Shown one piece after another: positions 1 through 6,187 of a stretch of 17,640 nt of DNA. Each line of letters starts with the position of its first letter. Position 1 is the stretch's first letter. The DNA lies in NCBI GenBank assembly GCA_027486075.1, contig JAIXPU010000119.1, forward strand, positions 1 through 17,640, in the 5' to 3' direction. Position numbers and translations under genes: made by a program. The notes below the pieces were generated by a model. That model saw only the letters and a program-made list of their open reading frames with translations, was not told the origin of the DNA and made no database searches. Source of the DNA: Streptomycetaceae bacterium (GTDB lineage Bacteria; Actinomycetota; Actinomycetes; Nanopelagicales; Nanopelagicaceae).

Positions 1-194
1 GCGTTGTTCCACATATTTCCGGCTAAGGCAAAGACGGTTATGCCGATCATGCGCATGGACCAGGTGAGCTCATCTGTGGTCTCAAGGGCTAGGAGTTCGA
101 GAAAGAGTGAGGGCAGAGCTAGAAGAAAGAGTGCGGATGCTCCAAAGACGATGGAGCCGCATTTGAGGGTGGTGCGTAGGGCTGGGTAGTTCAT
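1..194 (-). CDS. Small membrane protein, 3' part missing (left edge)
   Basis: The reading frame begins at an ATG at 194-192 and runs off the left edge, giving 64 residues. The visible protein has two hydrophobic segments, about residues 14-36 (ending near the motif LPSLFLELLAL) and about 49-60 (motif IGITVFALAGN), joined by a short polar loop with two acidic residues. No family is recognised. The start is supported by a TAATCT -10 box ending 6 nt upstream, which fits a leaderless transcript. The next gene on the same strand lies upstream and ends at 227, 33 nt away. The function is unknown. Confidence that it is a real gene is fairly good because the hydrophobic pattern and start context agree. 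Confidence 0.62.
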   Translation of the reverse strand, partial: MNYPALRTTLKCGSIVFGASALFLLALPSLFLELLALETTDELTWSMRMIGITVFALAGNMWNN

Positions 195-200
195 GGCTCG

Positions 201-206
201 AGATTA
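201..206 (-). promoter_or_regulatory. -10 box TAATCT of a leaderless promoter
   Basis: TAATCT matches TANNNT and ends 6 nt before the ATG at 194. No room is left for a Shine-Dalgarno site, so transcription probably starts at or next to the start codon. Confidence 0.45.
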
Positions 207-226
207 CAACGGGGGAGTCTGTTGTA

Positions 227-1102
227 TTAGGCCTTTGGCTTCTTATCCTGTCCAGGTACGTCTTTATTTTCTTTGGCCGCTTCTCTATCAAGAGCTGCTT
301 GCTCTTTGGCTGCAGCATCTAATATGTCTTGCGCAGCTTTTTCGGCATCTCTTATGGCTTTAGCTGCAGCGGCTGCGGCTGCGTCAGCTGCATCTTGTGC
401 GGCCTTTGCGGCAGCGGCTGCATCTGCTGCTTCTTGAGCTGCCTTCGCTGCGGCGGCTGCGGCTGCATCAGCTGCATCTTGTGCGGCCTTTGCGGCAGCT
501 GCTGCATCTGCTGCTGCTTGTGCAGCTCGTGCTGCTGCAGCATTTGGATCTTCAGCAGGTTGTGAAACTTGAACAAAGTTAGGTACTGGTGTGGCTAAGG
601 CATCTTTGAGAGCCTGTGCAACTCGGATTGCTTCAGCTTCTCTGCGGGCTTCGGCCTCAGCTGCTTCACGAGCGGCAGTTTCCTCTTCCTCTTTACGAGC
701 CTGTGCTTCGAGGGCTGTCTTTTCTTCTAGGAACCAGAGTAGGTGAAACTCGGCTGCTTCTCTAATAGCGCTTTGCTCAGCTTGGGTTTGTGAGGCTTGC
801 GGAGATACTTCAGCAGCCACAACAGGAGCTTCTACTTCGGATGTAACTCCTGTGGGTTCAGGTGCGTCGGTACTTCCTGTATCTACCTGATTGTCAGCAT
901 CGAGGGTCTGTGGCGCTTGTTGGGAAGTGCGGATTGCGGGAGTCGCGGCGTTGATAAGAGAAGTGGGCGCTTCGACAGCCAAGGCGGAAAATACCGAAGA
1001 ACCAATCAAGGCAGCGCCTCCCATGGAGGTGGAGAGGACTACAAATACTCGAGCGAGATTTTTGAGTGAGAAAGCGAAGAGTGAACCAGGAATATTAAGC
1101 AT
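227..1102 (-). CDS. Secreted Ala-rich coiled-coil repeat protein
   Basis: A 291-residue protein. Residues about 12-43 form an N-terminal hydrophobic segment after a short basic stretch and end in GSSVFSALAVEA. This resembles SipW-dependent export signals (a Gly-rich end followed by an aromatic/Ser stretch), although the match is loose. Residues about 45-110 are acidic, Pro/Thr/Gln-rich and probably disordered. Residues about 115-165 are a charged helix rich in Glu, Ala and Arg. From about residue 180 to the end comes an Ala-rich segment with regular Lys, Gln and Asp, a TolA-like low-complexity helix, then a basic Pro/Lys tail. The gene starts 1 nt after the stop of the SipW-like gene, so the two should be co-translated and the peptidase-like protein may handle this one. 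No enzyme motif is visible. A structural or surface-linker role is inference. Confidence 0.75.
   Translation of the reverse strand: MLNIPGSLFAFSLKNLARVFVVLSTSMGGAALIGSSVFSALAVEAPTSLINAATPAIRTSQQAPQTLDADNQVDTGSTDAPEPTGVTSEVEAPVVAAEVSPQASQTQAEQSAIREAAEFHLLWFLEEKTALEAQARKEEEETAAREAAEAEARREAEAIRVAQALKDALATPVPNFVQVSQPAEDPNAAAARAAQAAADAAAAAKAAQDAADAAAAAAAKAAQEAADAAAAAKAAQDAADAAAAAAAKAIRDAEKAAQDILDAAAKEQAALDREAAKENKDVPGQDKKPKA
364..520. repeat. 84-nt period imperfect tandem repeat inside the Ala-rich gene
   Basis: The segment 364-436 recurs at 448-520 with only a few substitutions, mostly silent. The period is 84 nt, or 28 residues, and encodes the repeating Ala/Lys/Gln/Asp unit. The high nucleotide identity points to recent duplication and makes the locus prone to length change by slippage. 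Confidence 0.7.
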
Positions 1103-1103
1103 C

Positions 1104-1769
1104 TTATTGCCTTCTCAATTGTTCGAGCTCTTTATGGGTCTGCTCGTAGAGATCCCTGTAGGTATTAGCCCGCTTCGCTTCATGCTTATATGAATCAAGC
1201 TGATCTGCGTAGAGACCGCGAAATATTTTTTCTGCATTACTGATGCCGGTCTGTATCTTTTTTCTGAAGAGAAAGAGGAAGAGTGCAATTACATTGCCAA
1301 CTACCATCAGCGTTAAAGATAGCTGCTTACCTTGAGTTGAGCTGAGATAGGAGATTGCATAACCCAAGCCCTTCACGGTTGTCACTGTCACAGCCACATC
1401 TGCAAGAGCATCGGCGCTAAATGACTGGCTTGCACTTGCCGAAGCGCCATTTCTTTGTGCAGAAATATTTACAACTGATCCTTGCTGGACTACATCGAGA
1501 ATACGGTGAGACATAAAGTGACCTGAAGCCTGATCACGGAAAGTGACGATATCGCCTACTTTGAGTTCTGATGCCATCTTGTGCCTGGTGATGAAGGCAT
1601 CACCGATCTCTGCAGCTGGATCAGAGCTTTTGGCGGTGACGGGTGAGATTCCGATACCTGAGTAGGAATGGAGGATTGACGGGACTGCGACGAGTGCAAG
1701 AATGAAGAGCAGCACAATCACGCGTGAAATCCTCTTAAACCAAGGTGTGTGAGTCTCTTTTCTTTGCAT
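1104..1769 (-). CDS. SipW-like (S26B) signal peptidase relative with degenerate active site
   Basis: The 221-residue product starts at the ATG at 1769. The longer open frame to 1940 is ignored because this start precedes the first membrane helix and follows a TACCTT -10 box. The order is a basic N-terminus, a membrane helix (about 14-32), an extracytoplasmic domain, a second helix (about 150-168) and a cytoplasmic coiled-coil tail of about 50 charged residues. The domain aligns by eye with the SipW/ER-type signal peptidase fold: ELKVGDIVTF, then SHRILDV, matching the conserved GD-ITF and THRI-D boxes with the catalytic His. However, the Ser box (normally SGSMEP) reads KSSDPAAEIGD, and the third box (KGD, with catalytic Asp) reads RNGASAS. 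It may be inactive or strongly altered. It forms one unit with the downstream Ala-rich secreted protein. Confidence 0.7.
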   Translation of the reverse strand: MQRKETHTPWFKRISRVIVLLFILALVAVPSILHSYSGIGISPVTAKSSDPAAEIGDAFITRHKMASELKVGDIVTFRDQASGHFMSHRILDVVQQGSVVNISAQRNGASASASQSFSADALADVAVTVTTVKGLGYAISYLSSTQGKQLSLTLMVVGNVIALFLFLFRKKIQTGISNAEKIFRGLYADQLDSYKHEAKRANTYRDLYEQTHKELEQLRRQ

Positions 1770-1775
1770 GCCCTG

Positions 1776-1781
1776 AAGGTA
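1776..1781 (-). promoter_or_regulatory. -10 box TACCTT of a leaderless promoter
   Basis: TACCTT ends 6 nt before the ATG at 1769. Its -35 region would overlap the inverted repeat at 1787-1803, so that repeat could control the SipW-like/Ala-rich operon. Confidence 0.5.
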
Positions 1782-1786
1782 GGGGC

Positions 1787-1803
1787 GGTTTCTCACGGAA
1801 ACC
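1787..1803. promoter_or_regulatory. Inverted repeat GGTTTC-N5-GAAACC, candidate operator
   Basis: Perfect 6-bp arms with a 5-nt centre lie just upstream of the minus-strand -10 box at 1776-1781. There is no T-run beside it, and its place at the promoter favours a protein binding site over a terminator. Confidence 0.45.
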
Positions 1804-1809
1804 TCACGA

Positions 1810-1847
1810 TTAAGTGACAGGCCGTACACAACATAAGTTTCACTTAA
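1810..1847. promoter_or_regulatory. Inverted repeat TTAAGTGA-N22-TCACTTAA, candidate operator
   Basis: Perfect 8-bp arms at 1810-1817 and 1840-1847 are separated by 22 nt, about two helical turns. A partial extra copy (AAGTTTCACTT) sits inside the right arm. The right arm overlaps TAAAAT (1845-1850), a possible -10 box for the plus-strand signalling operon. The site lies between divergent operons and could bind the OmpR-family regulator encoded at 4592-5278. That link is inference. Confidence 0.45.
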
Positions 1848-1925
1848 AATCAGGGCTAAACCGCTACACAATCGGTGATGAGCCTGCCAGACTTCAGCAA
1901 TTATCAAAGAGAAAGTGTGATCAGC

Positions 1926-2315
1926 ATGGCGAGCGCACAAAGTACGGTATTAGTGATTGATGACAACGAAGATATTCGCAATTTGGTCTCATTAGTCCTT
2001 GAAAAAGAGGGGTACCGGGTATTGATAGGGATAGATGGAAGTGATGGACTTGAGAAATTGGGCCTCAACAAAGTCGACTTAGTGTTCTTAGATGTGATGA
2101 TGCCAGGAATAAGCGGCCTAGAGCTGTTGAAAACAATCCGAGCGAACAAGAGTAAGGAAATCAACTCGGTGCCCATCTGCATGATAACTGCGAAGTCTTC
2201 AGTGGAAGACATCGATGCGGCGCTCGAGTTAGGCGCCACTTCCTACATTGTTAAACCCTTCAGACCAACGGCGCTGACAGATAAAGCCAATAGTCTGTTA
2301 GTAGCCAACGTCTAA
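1926..2315 (+). CDS. Stand-alone receiver (CheY-like) response regulator
   Basis: The 129-residue protein is a single receiver domain with no output domain. The full set of receiver residues is present: acidic pair D12-D13, phospho-acceptor D56 in LDVMMPG, T88 in MITAKS and K110 in IVKPF. I chose the ATG at 1926, preceded by a purine-rich AAAGAGAAAG stretch about 10 nt upstream. An in-frame GTG at 1917 is a close alternative, and the open frame extends to a GTG at 1875 without receiver homology. It is the first gene of the signalling operon, 19 nt before the secreted SUOX-fold gene. Because the kinase in this operon carries an HPt-like tail but no receiver, this protein is a natural intermediate phosphate carrier. 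That role is inference. Confidence 0.88.
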   Translation: MASAQSTVLVIDDNEDIRNLVSLVLEKEGYRVLIGIDGSDGLEKLGLNKVDLVFLDVMMPGISGLELLKTIRANKSKEINSVPICMITAKSSVEDIDAALELGATSYIVKPFRPTALTDKANSLLVANV

Positions 2316-2334
2316 TGCCTGGAAAAGAGAGAAA

Positions 2335-2853
2335 ATGAATACAAAGAAAATAGCAGGGCTGTTAGCAACTTTAATAATTCCCCTGATCGTCACGACAACG
2401 GCTGTCGAAGCCGCAGAGGTTAATCCCTATGGTGGCGTCGCAGTAAAACCACCGGCTCCAACCGAAGTCATCTTTACGATAACAAATGGAAAGAGCGTCA
2501 AGCAGTATTCAATGAACTCACTCAAAGCCTTAAAGCCAACAACAATTACTATTTATGAGCCTTTCGTAAAGAAAGAGCAAACTTTTACAGTGATTCCGAT
2601 TTCTACCTTTGCAAAGCAGAGTGGAATTAGCCCTACAGCAACGCTCAAGACGATTGCTCTTAATGATTATGCCTACGCAAATACCCTGAAAAATTTTGAG
2701 AAGGCTAAGGGGTATATAGCGATTGCTCGAGCTGGCAAACCAATTCCTTATGATCAAGGTGGACCAATACGAATTGTCTTCCCTAAGGGCAGCGTATGGG
2801 CAAAATTCCTTGATCCTTGGAACTGGTCTCTTTCTTCGATAGAGGTGAAGTAA
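2335..2853 (+). CDS. Secreted sulfite-oxidase/molybdopterin-fold domain protein, no cysteine
   Basis: The 172-residue protein starts at an ATG preceded by GAGAGAAA. Residues 1-26 are a signal peptide (Lys-Lys, hydrophobic core, cleavage near VEA-AE). Residues about 45-172 match the small stand-alone version of the oxidoreductase molybdopterin-binding fold as I recall it: a strand-rich start, the TLKTIALNDYAY block, then GKPIPYDQGGPIRIVFP and a final W-x-W-S-L-S-S-I-E-V-K strand. Catalytic members bind molybdenum through a cysteine, but this protein has no cysteine at all, so a catalytic Mo site is unlikely. In other bacteria, to my recollection, such small domains sit beside sensor kinases or cyclic-di-GMP proteins. 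Here it lies directly before a kinase, so it is probably an extracytoplasmic sensing partner (inference). Confidence 0.72.
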   Translation: MNTKKIAGLLATLIIPLIVTTTAVEAAEVNPYGGVAVKPPAPTEVIFTITNGKSVKQYSMNSLKALKPTTITIYEPFVKKEQTFTVIPISTFAKQSGISPTATLKTIALNDYAYANTLKNFEKAKGYIAIARAGKPIPYDQGGPIRIVFPKGSVWAKFLDPWNWSLSSIEVK

Positions 2854-2856
2854 ACG
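2841..2856 (+). promoter_or_regulatory. Ribosome binding site and apparent ACG start of the kinase gene
   Basis: AGAGGTGA at 2841-2848 is a good Shine-Dalgarno site. The next codon at normal spacing is ACG (2854-2856), directly after the TAA of the previous gene. There is no ATG in any frame between 2854 and 2946. The first conventional codon in the kinase frame is TTG at 2947, which would cut into the first membrane helix. One base change would make this codon ATG. Confidence 0.55.
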
Positions 2857-4602
2857 AACCAAGAACTTACCGCTTTAAATCCCTTTAAAGTCGGTGCAAT
2901 ATTTAATAAGGGACAGGCGCTGCTGGCCGTAATTATTCTGGTCAATTTGTTGATTCTGGCTGTTTCTACCTTTGCATCTTCTGACCAAGCAAATGAAGAA
3001 CGAGATGTCTTCACCTCCGCGCAGACTACGGCTTCCTCAATCATCTTCACGCAACGTGAGTCATTGGCTTATACGACGAGGTACTCACTTTGGCTAGCGG
3101 GGTTTATTAGCAAGAGGGATGTGGAAATTTCTCGGGCAATTCTTGCCCAACGGCTCAACGTCATTGATATTGAAAATCAGACCATGGGCGCTCGATTGGA
3201 TCCCGAGTTTCTTGCAGCGCTTCGACTTTCTGACAAGCTATTGGCGCGATCACCCGATGGACTATTGCCAGAAAGAGATAGAGATGCAATCAAGGCAGAA
3301 GCGCAGACCTTTCTCACGGAAATTCTGGGGCAATCACGCTCTCTGGTAGTGGCTTATCAGCAAGAGCTTGATCAGCACTTGGTTGCGGTAGCTGAGAAAC
3401 GACGGGCTGAGTCCTTTCGAAATCTTTCTCTCTTGAGCTCCTTAATCATTCTGACTTCAATCTTTATTGTCTGGGGAGGTTTTCGATTCCGCCGACAGAT
3501 TAGGAATACTCAGGCGTACATCGATAGCGAGCTAGAAGCGTTAGAGGCTTCACGGTTAGAGCTCGTCGAAGCCAATACGACTGTGCGCACTCTTGAAGAG
3601 CTCAATGAATCGAAGAATGACTTTATTTCAACGGTGAACCACGAATTACGCACGCCCTTGACCTCGATTATTGGATATGTGGATTTACTTAAATCCGAGA
3701 TTGAGCCTGGGGCTAATCCACGCGTAGATTCGATGATTGACGTTGTGGATAAGAATGCCCTCGTTTTGCTTAATCTAGTAGAAAGCATTTTGTCGCTATC
3801 CAGATTGGATTCTAAAGTGCCTCAACCTTTCTCCGAGGTAGTAAATCTGATAACGACAGTGGAAAAGGCAATTTATGTGTTAACTCCACAGACAAAGAGT
3901 GCCAACATTGAGATTAAGTTAACTTATAACCCGGATAATGATTACCTGGTCCTTGGCGACGCTAATCAGTTATCACAAGTCTTTGTTAATTTGATTTCAA
4001 ATGCGGTCAAGTTCAGTCCACAAAAAAGTGAGATTTCTATTAGCTTTTCACGAATTCTCAATGAGAAGATGGAAAATCTCATCTCGGTTGATATTTCAGA
4101 TCGGGGAATTGGAATACCTGAGAAGGAAATTCCAGAGCTCTTTCATAGATTTTTTAGAGCCAGCAATGCGGTCAGCAAACAGGTTATGGGTACAGGGCTT
4201 GGTCTGGCGATAGTTGCAAAAATAGTGCAAATGCATAATGGAGCAATTCTGGTTGAATCAAAAGAGGGTCAAGGTTCAACATTTAGAGTTAATCTCCCAG
4301 CCTTCATTTCACCAATAGATGAAGTGATTCTTGAAAAGCGTGCCACAGTGCTCAGACGAGCAATATGGGCAATTAGGAGCGCAGACCTTAGTGAATTAAA
4401 AGACGTGTGCCATGAAATGGGCGGCGCCTTGGGCATCTACGGATTGGATGAGCTTGGGGCTCAGGTTTTGAGGTTTTCCAGAAGTGTGGACTCGAATCGT
4501 TCAAACGATGCAAAAGTGTCAGAAAGTCGCCTCCAGTTGCTTGTCTTGCTAGAGGAAGCAGATCAACGTTTGAGTAAACAAGGGGATACTGATGCAAGAT
4601 AA
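2854..4602 (+). CDS. Membrane sensor histidine kinase with C-terminal HPt-like domain
   Basis: Read from ACG 2854 the product has 582 residues; from TTG 2947 it would have 551 but lose part of the first membrane helix. Order: TM1 about 20-41, a mainly helical extracytoplasmic region of about 145 residues with no recognised domain, TM2 about 191-211, and a coiled-coil linker. Next comes HisKA with H263 in NHELRTPLTS. The ATPase domain has the N box NLISNAVKF (N383), G1 box DRGIGIP (D416) and G2 box GTGLGLAIV. Residues about 490-575 form a helical tail with H520 in CHEMGGALGIYGL, resembling the HPt motif HxxKG but with Gly for Lys. It overlaps the downstream regulator by 11 nt. Partners are likely the receiver protein, the secreted SUOX-fold protein and the OmpR regulator. 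The kinase call is firm, the HPt call moderate, the start uncertain. Confidence 0.86.
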   Translation, partial: TNQELTALNPFKVGAIFNKGQALLAVIILVNLLILAVSTFASSDQANEERDVFTSAQTTASSIIFTQRESLAYTTRYSLWLAGFISKRDVEISRAILAQRLNVIDIENQTMGARLDPEFLAALRLSDKLLARSPDGLLPERDRDAIKAEAQTFLTEILGQSRSLVVAYQQELDQHLVAVAEKRRAESFRNLSLLSSLIILTSIFIVWGGFRFRRQIRNTQAYIDSELEALEASRLELVEANTTVRTLEELNESKNDFISTVNHELRTPLTSIIGYVDLLKSEIEPGANPRVDSMIDVVDKNALVLLNLVESILSLSRLDSKVPQPFSEVVNLITTVEKAIYVLTPQTKSANIEIKLTYNPDNDYLVLGDANQLSQVFVNLISNAVKFSPQKSEISISFSRILNEKMENLISVDISDRGIGIPEKEIPELFHRFFRASNAVSKQVMGTGLGLAIVAKIVQMHNGAILVESKEGQGSTFRVNLPAFISPIDEVILEKRATVLRRAIWAIRSADLSELKDVCHEMGGALGIYGLDELGAQVLRFSRSVDSNRSNDAKVSESRLQLLVLLEEADQRLSKQGDTDAR

Positions 4603-5278
4603 TATTTTAGTAGTCGATGATAACGAAGATATAAGAGCCTTTGCCCGCACTAGTTTAGAAAATGAGGGATATCGCGTCATTGAGGCTGTTGATGGCGTTG
4701 ATGCCCTGGAAAAATTTAATAAGGAGTCTCCATCGTTGGTAATTCTTGATATTGGAATCGGTCAGCCAGATGGTTTCGAAGTATGTCGACTCATCAGAAA
4801 AATCTCTTCTACTCCAATTATCATGCTCACGACTCGCGGTGATGAGGTTGATGAAGCAATGTGCCTGGCTGCTGGCGCAGATGACTACATTACGAAACCT
4901 GTTTCGTCACGAATATTAGGGCTACGTGTTACAAACCAATTACGTAGGCGAACCGCGCAGCAAACTGAGAAAGTTGAAGTTCTGACTGCAGGAAGCCTCA
5001 TCTTGGACCTAGTGAGCCACGAATTGAGAGCCAATGGCAATCTTGTAGCACTCACGCGTACGGAATTTGAGTTTATGCGCCTCTTAATGGAGCAACCGAA
5101 GCGGGTCTTTACACGTGAACAGGTAATAGAGGCGATTGGTGGATCTGTTGATTTCTCGAGCGATCACTTGTTAGACACGCATGCTTCACGGATTAGAGTG
5201 AAAATTCAGGCAGCTGGGGGGCCCCGAGTGATTAGCGCCGTGCGAGCCGTCGGCTACCGGCTCTTTTATCCTGAATGA
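4592..5278 (+). CDS. OmpR/PhoB-family response regulator
   Basis: A 228-residue transcription factor. The receiver domain spans residues 1-118: D9-D10 acidic pair, phospho-acceptor D53 in ILDIGIG, T80 in IIMLTT and K102 in ITKPV. The usual MPG after the acceptor is replaced by a Gly/Gln-rich loop of equal length. The C-terminal winged-helix domain spans about 128-228, with the typical LTRTEFEFMRLLMEQPKRVF, the HASRIRVKI recognition region and the ending VRAVGYRLF. The ATG overlaps the end of the kinase gene by 11 nt and follows AAGGGG, so the two are translationally coupled. It is the expected final acceptor of the operon's phosphorelay and the only DNA-binding output in it. Likely targets are its own promoter and the divergent minus-strand operon, given the inverted repeats at 1787-1847 (inference). 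Confidence 0.93.
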   Translation: MQDNILVVDDNEDIRAFARTSLENEGYRVIEAVDGVDALEKFNKESPSLVILDIGIGQPDGFEVCRLIRKISSTPIIMLTTRGDEVDEAMCLAAGADDYITKPVSSRILGLRVTNQLRRRTAQQTEKVEVLTAGSLILDLVSHELRANGNLVALTRTEFEFMRLLMEQPKRVFTREQVIEAIGGSVDFSSDHLLDTHASRIRVKIQAAGGPRVISAVRAVGYRLFYPE

Positions 5279-5362
5279 AGATGACCTGCGATGACTTTCA
5301 AGTTGCAGGGCAGGCTCAGTGACCTAAAGTGGGACACCTACGAGAAGTAAGGAGTTGAGAGC

Positions 5363-5515
5363 ATGGGTGCTTGCCAGTGTGGATATTCAACTGATCCAGA
5401 GAAGAACTGCAATGGAACACATAATGTCGTAAAGGCTGTGAAGGCTGATTTGGCTGTGAAGCTAGAGGCTGCTGGTTTTCCACATGCAGCTGAGTTTGTA
5501 AGAAAAGATAAGTAA
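5363..5515 (+). CDS. 50-residue CDGSH-type iron-sulfur protein
   Basis: A small gene starting at ATG 5363, with AAGGAG at 5349-5354 as ribosome binding site. The first 20 residues contain C4, C6, C16 and H20 in the order CQCGYS, DPEKNC, NGTH. This is the Cys-x-Cys ... Cys-x-Gly-x-His pattern of CDGSH (mitoNEET-like) [2Fe-2S] proteins, with Asn in place of the Asp of CDGSH. The rest is a Lys/Ala-rich helix ending near FVRKDK. Such small proteins usually serve in electron transfer or cluster storage; which of these applies here cannot be told. The gene stands alone between the OmpR regulator (85 nt before) and the convergent phosphatase gene (3 nt after). A small zinc-binding protein with the same ligands is an alternative. 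Confidence 0.72.
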   Translation: MGACQCGYSTDPEKNCNGTHNVVKAVKADLAVKLEAAGFPHAAEFVRKDK

Positions 5516-5518
5516 GCG

Positions 5519-6124
5519 TTACGGCTTGGGTGAATAGCCCATCACTTTGAATTCACCTGAGGGTGTTGCTTTGATGAGGACGCCTTCACCGGAATCGAGT
5601 GAGACTCCAGCGACTGCTTGAAAGTTCACGAAGTGGCCGACGAAGACGAGAAGTCCGCGGGTGTTGCGGTGGCTCTGGATGCGCTTTTTGATGTTGGCAG
5701 TTTGTGGGTGGTTGAGTAGATCTGATTGTTGGAAGAGTGAATCTAAGTTTTTATTGGTGCGCACTTTTCCGATGTTGAGAAGCTGCGCTGTTTCTTTGGC
5801 GCGGCACCATCTGCTGGATTCAACGCGAAGGATTTTGACTTCGCGGCGTTGTAGCCATTGACCGATTTCTCGGGCGCCTTGGCGACCTTCATCGTTTAAG
5901 TTGCGCTGGGTTGAGCAATCGTTGACGTTGAAGTTTTCGGGATCGCCAACTCCGGGGGCGAGGGCATGGCGCATGAGTAAGACATAACCTTTTGGATTTG
6001 TTCCTTGTAGCTGATCCCAGATTGCTAACTCTTTTGCATGGGTGGGTGTGGTGAAGAGGGTTGCTGTCAGGGCTGCGCTCAGGATGGCAGCGAGGGTGGT
6101 CTGCGCGCGCTTCCAGTAAGCCAT
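5519..6124 (-). CDS. Secreted histidine phosphatase superfamily protein
   Basis: The 201-residue protein has a signal peptide at residues 1-30, with cleavage near THA-KE. The mature part shows the phosphoglycerate-mutase-like fold. The catalytic His is H53 in LLMRHALAPG (RHA rather than the common RHG). A supporting LNDEGRQGAREIG helix follows, then R105 in SSRWCRAKET, and the second His is H164 in FVGHFVNF. These are the two His and two Arg of the phosphate pocket, so activity is likely. The substrate cannot be read from the sequence; exported members often act on phosphoesters outside the membrane. It is transcribed alone, convergent with the CDGSH gene and divergent from the small membrane protein at 6188. 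Confidence 0.85.
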   Translation of the reverse strand: MAYWKRAQTTLAAILSAALTATLFTTPTHAKELAIWDQLQGTNPKGYVLLMRHALAPGVGDPENFNVNDCSTQRNLNDEGRQGAREIGQWLQRREVKILRVESSRWCRAKETAQLLNIGKVRTNKNLDSLFQQSDLLNHPQTANIKKRIQSHRNTRGLLVFVGHFVNFQAVAGVSLDSGEGVLIKATPSGEFKVMGYSPKP

Positions 6125-6158
6125 AGGAAAAGGCTATAACGCACGCGTGTTGAGCGCC

Positions 6159-6181
6159 TTGTCAGTTTGGGGCTCTAGGCT
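6159..6181 (+). promoter_or_regulatory. Promoter element TTGTCAGTTT-N7-TAGGCT
   Basis: TAGGCT (6176-6181) ends 6 nt before the ATG at 6188, fitting a leaderless start. The upstream TTGTCAGTTT (6159-6168) recurs with identical spacing before the gene at 7905, with 19 of 23 positions shared. Confidence 0.5.
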
Positions 6182-6187
6182 TGCCGC

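Noticed and set aside
329..582. Open frames rich in Cys or Leu on the other strand of the Ala-rich gene
   Set aside because: They are shadows of GCT/GCA/GCG repeats, with no start context and no recognisable domain.
2335..4602. Single fused gene interrupted by one stop codon (SUOX-fold plus kinase)
   Set aside because: The frames agree, but a fusion would place the kinase domain outside the membrane, and there is a ribosome binding site for a separate start.
5281..5310. Weak hairpin CCTGC/GCAGG after the OmpR regulator gene
   Set aside because: The stem is only 5 bp with a 15-nt loop and no T-run, so it is not credible as a terminator.
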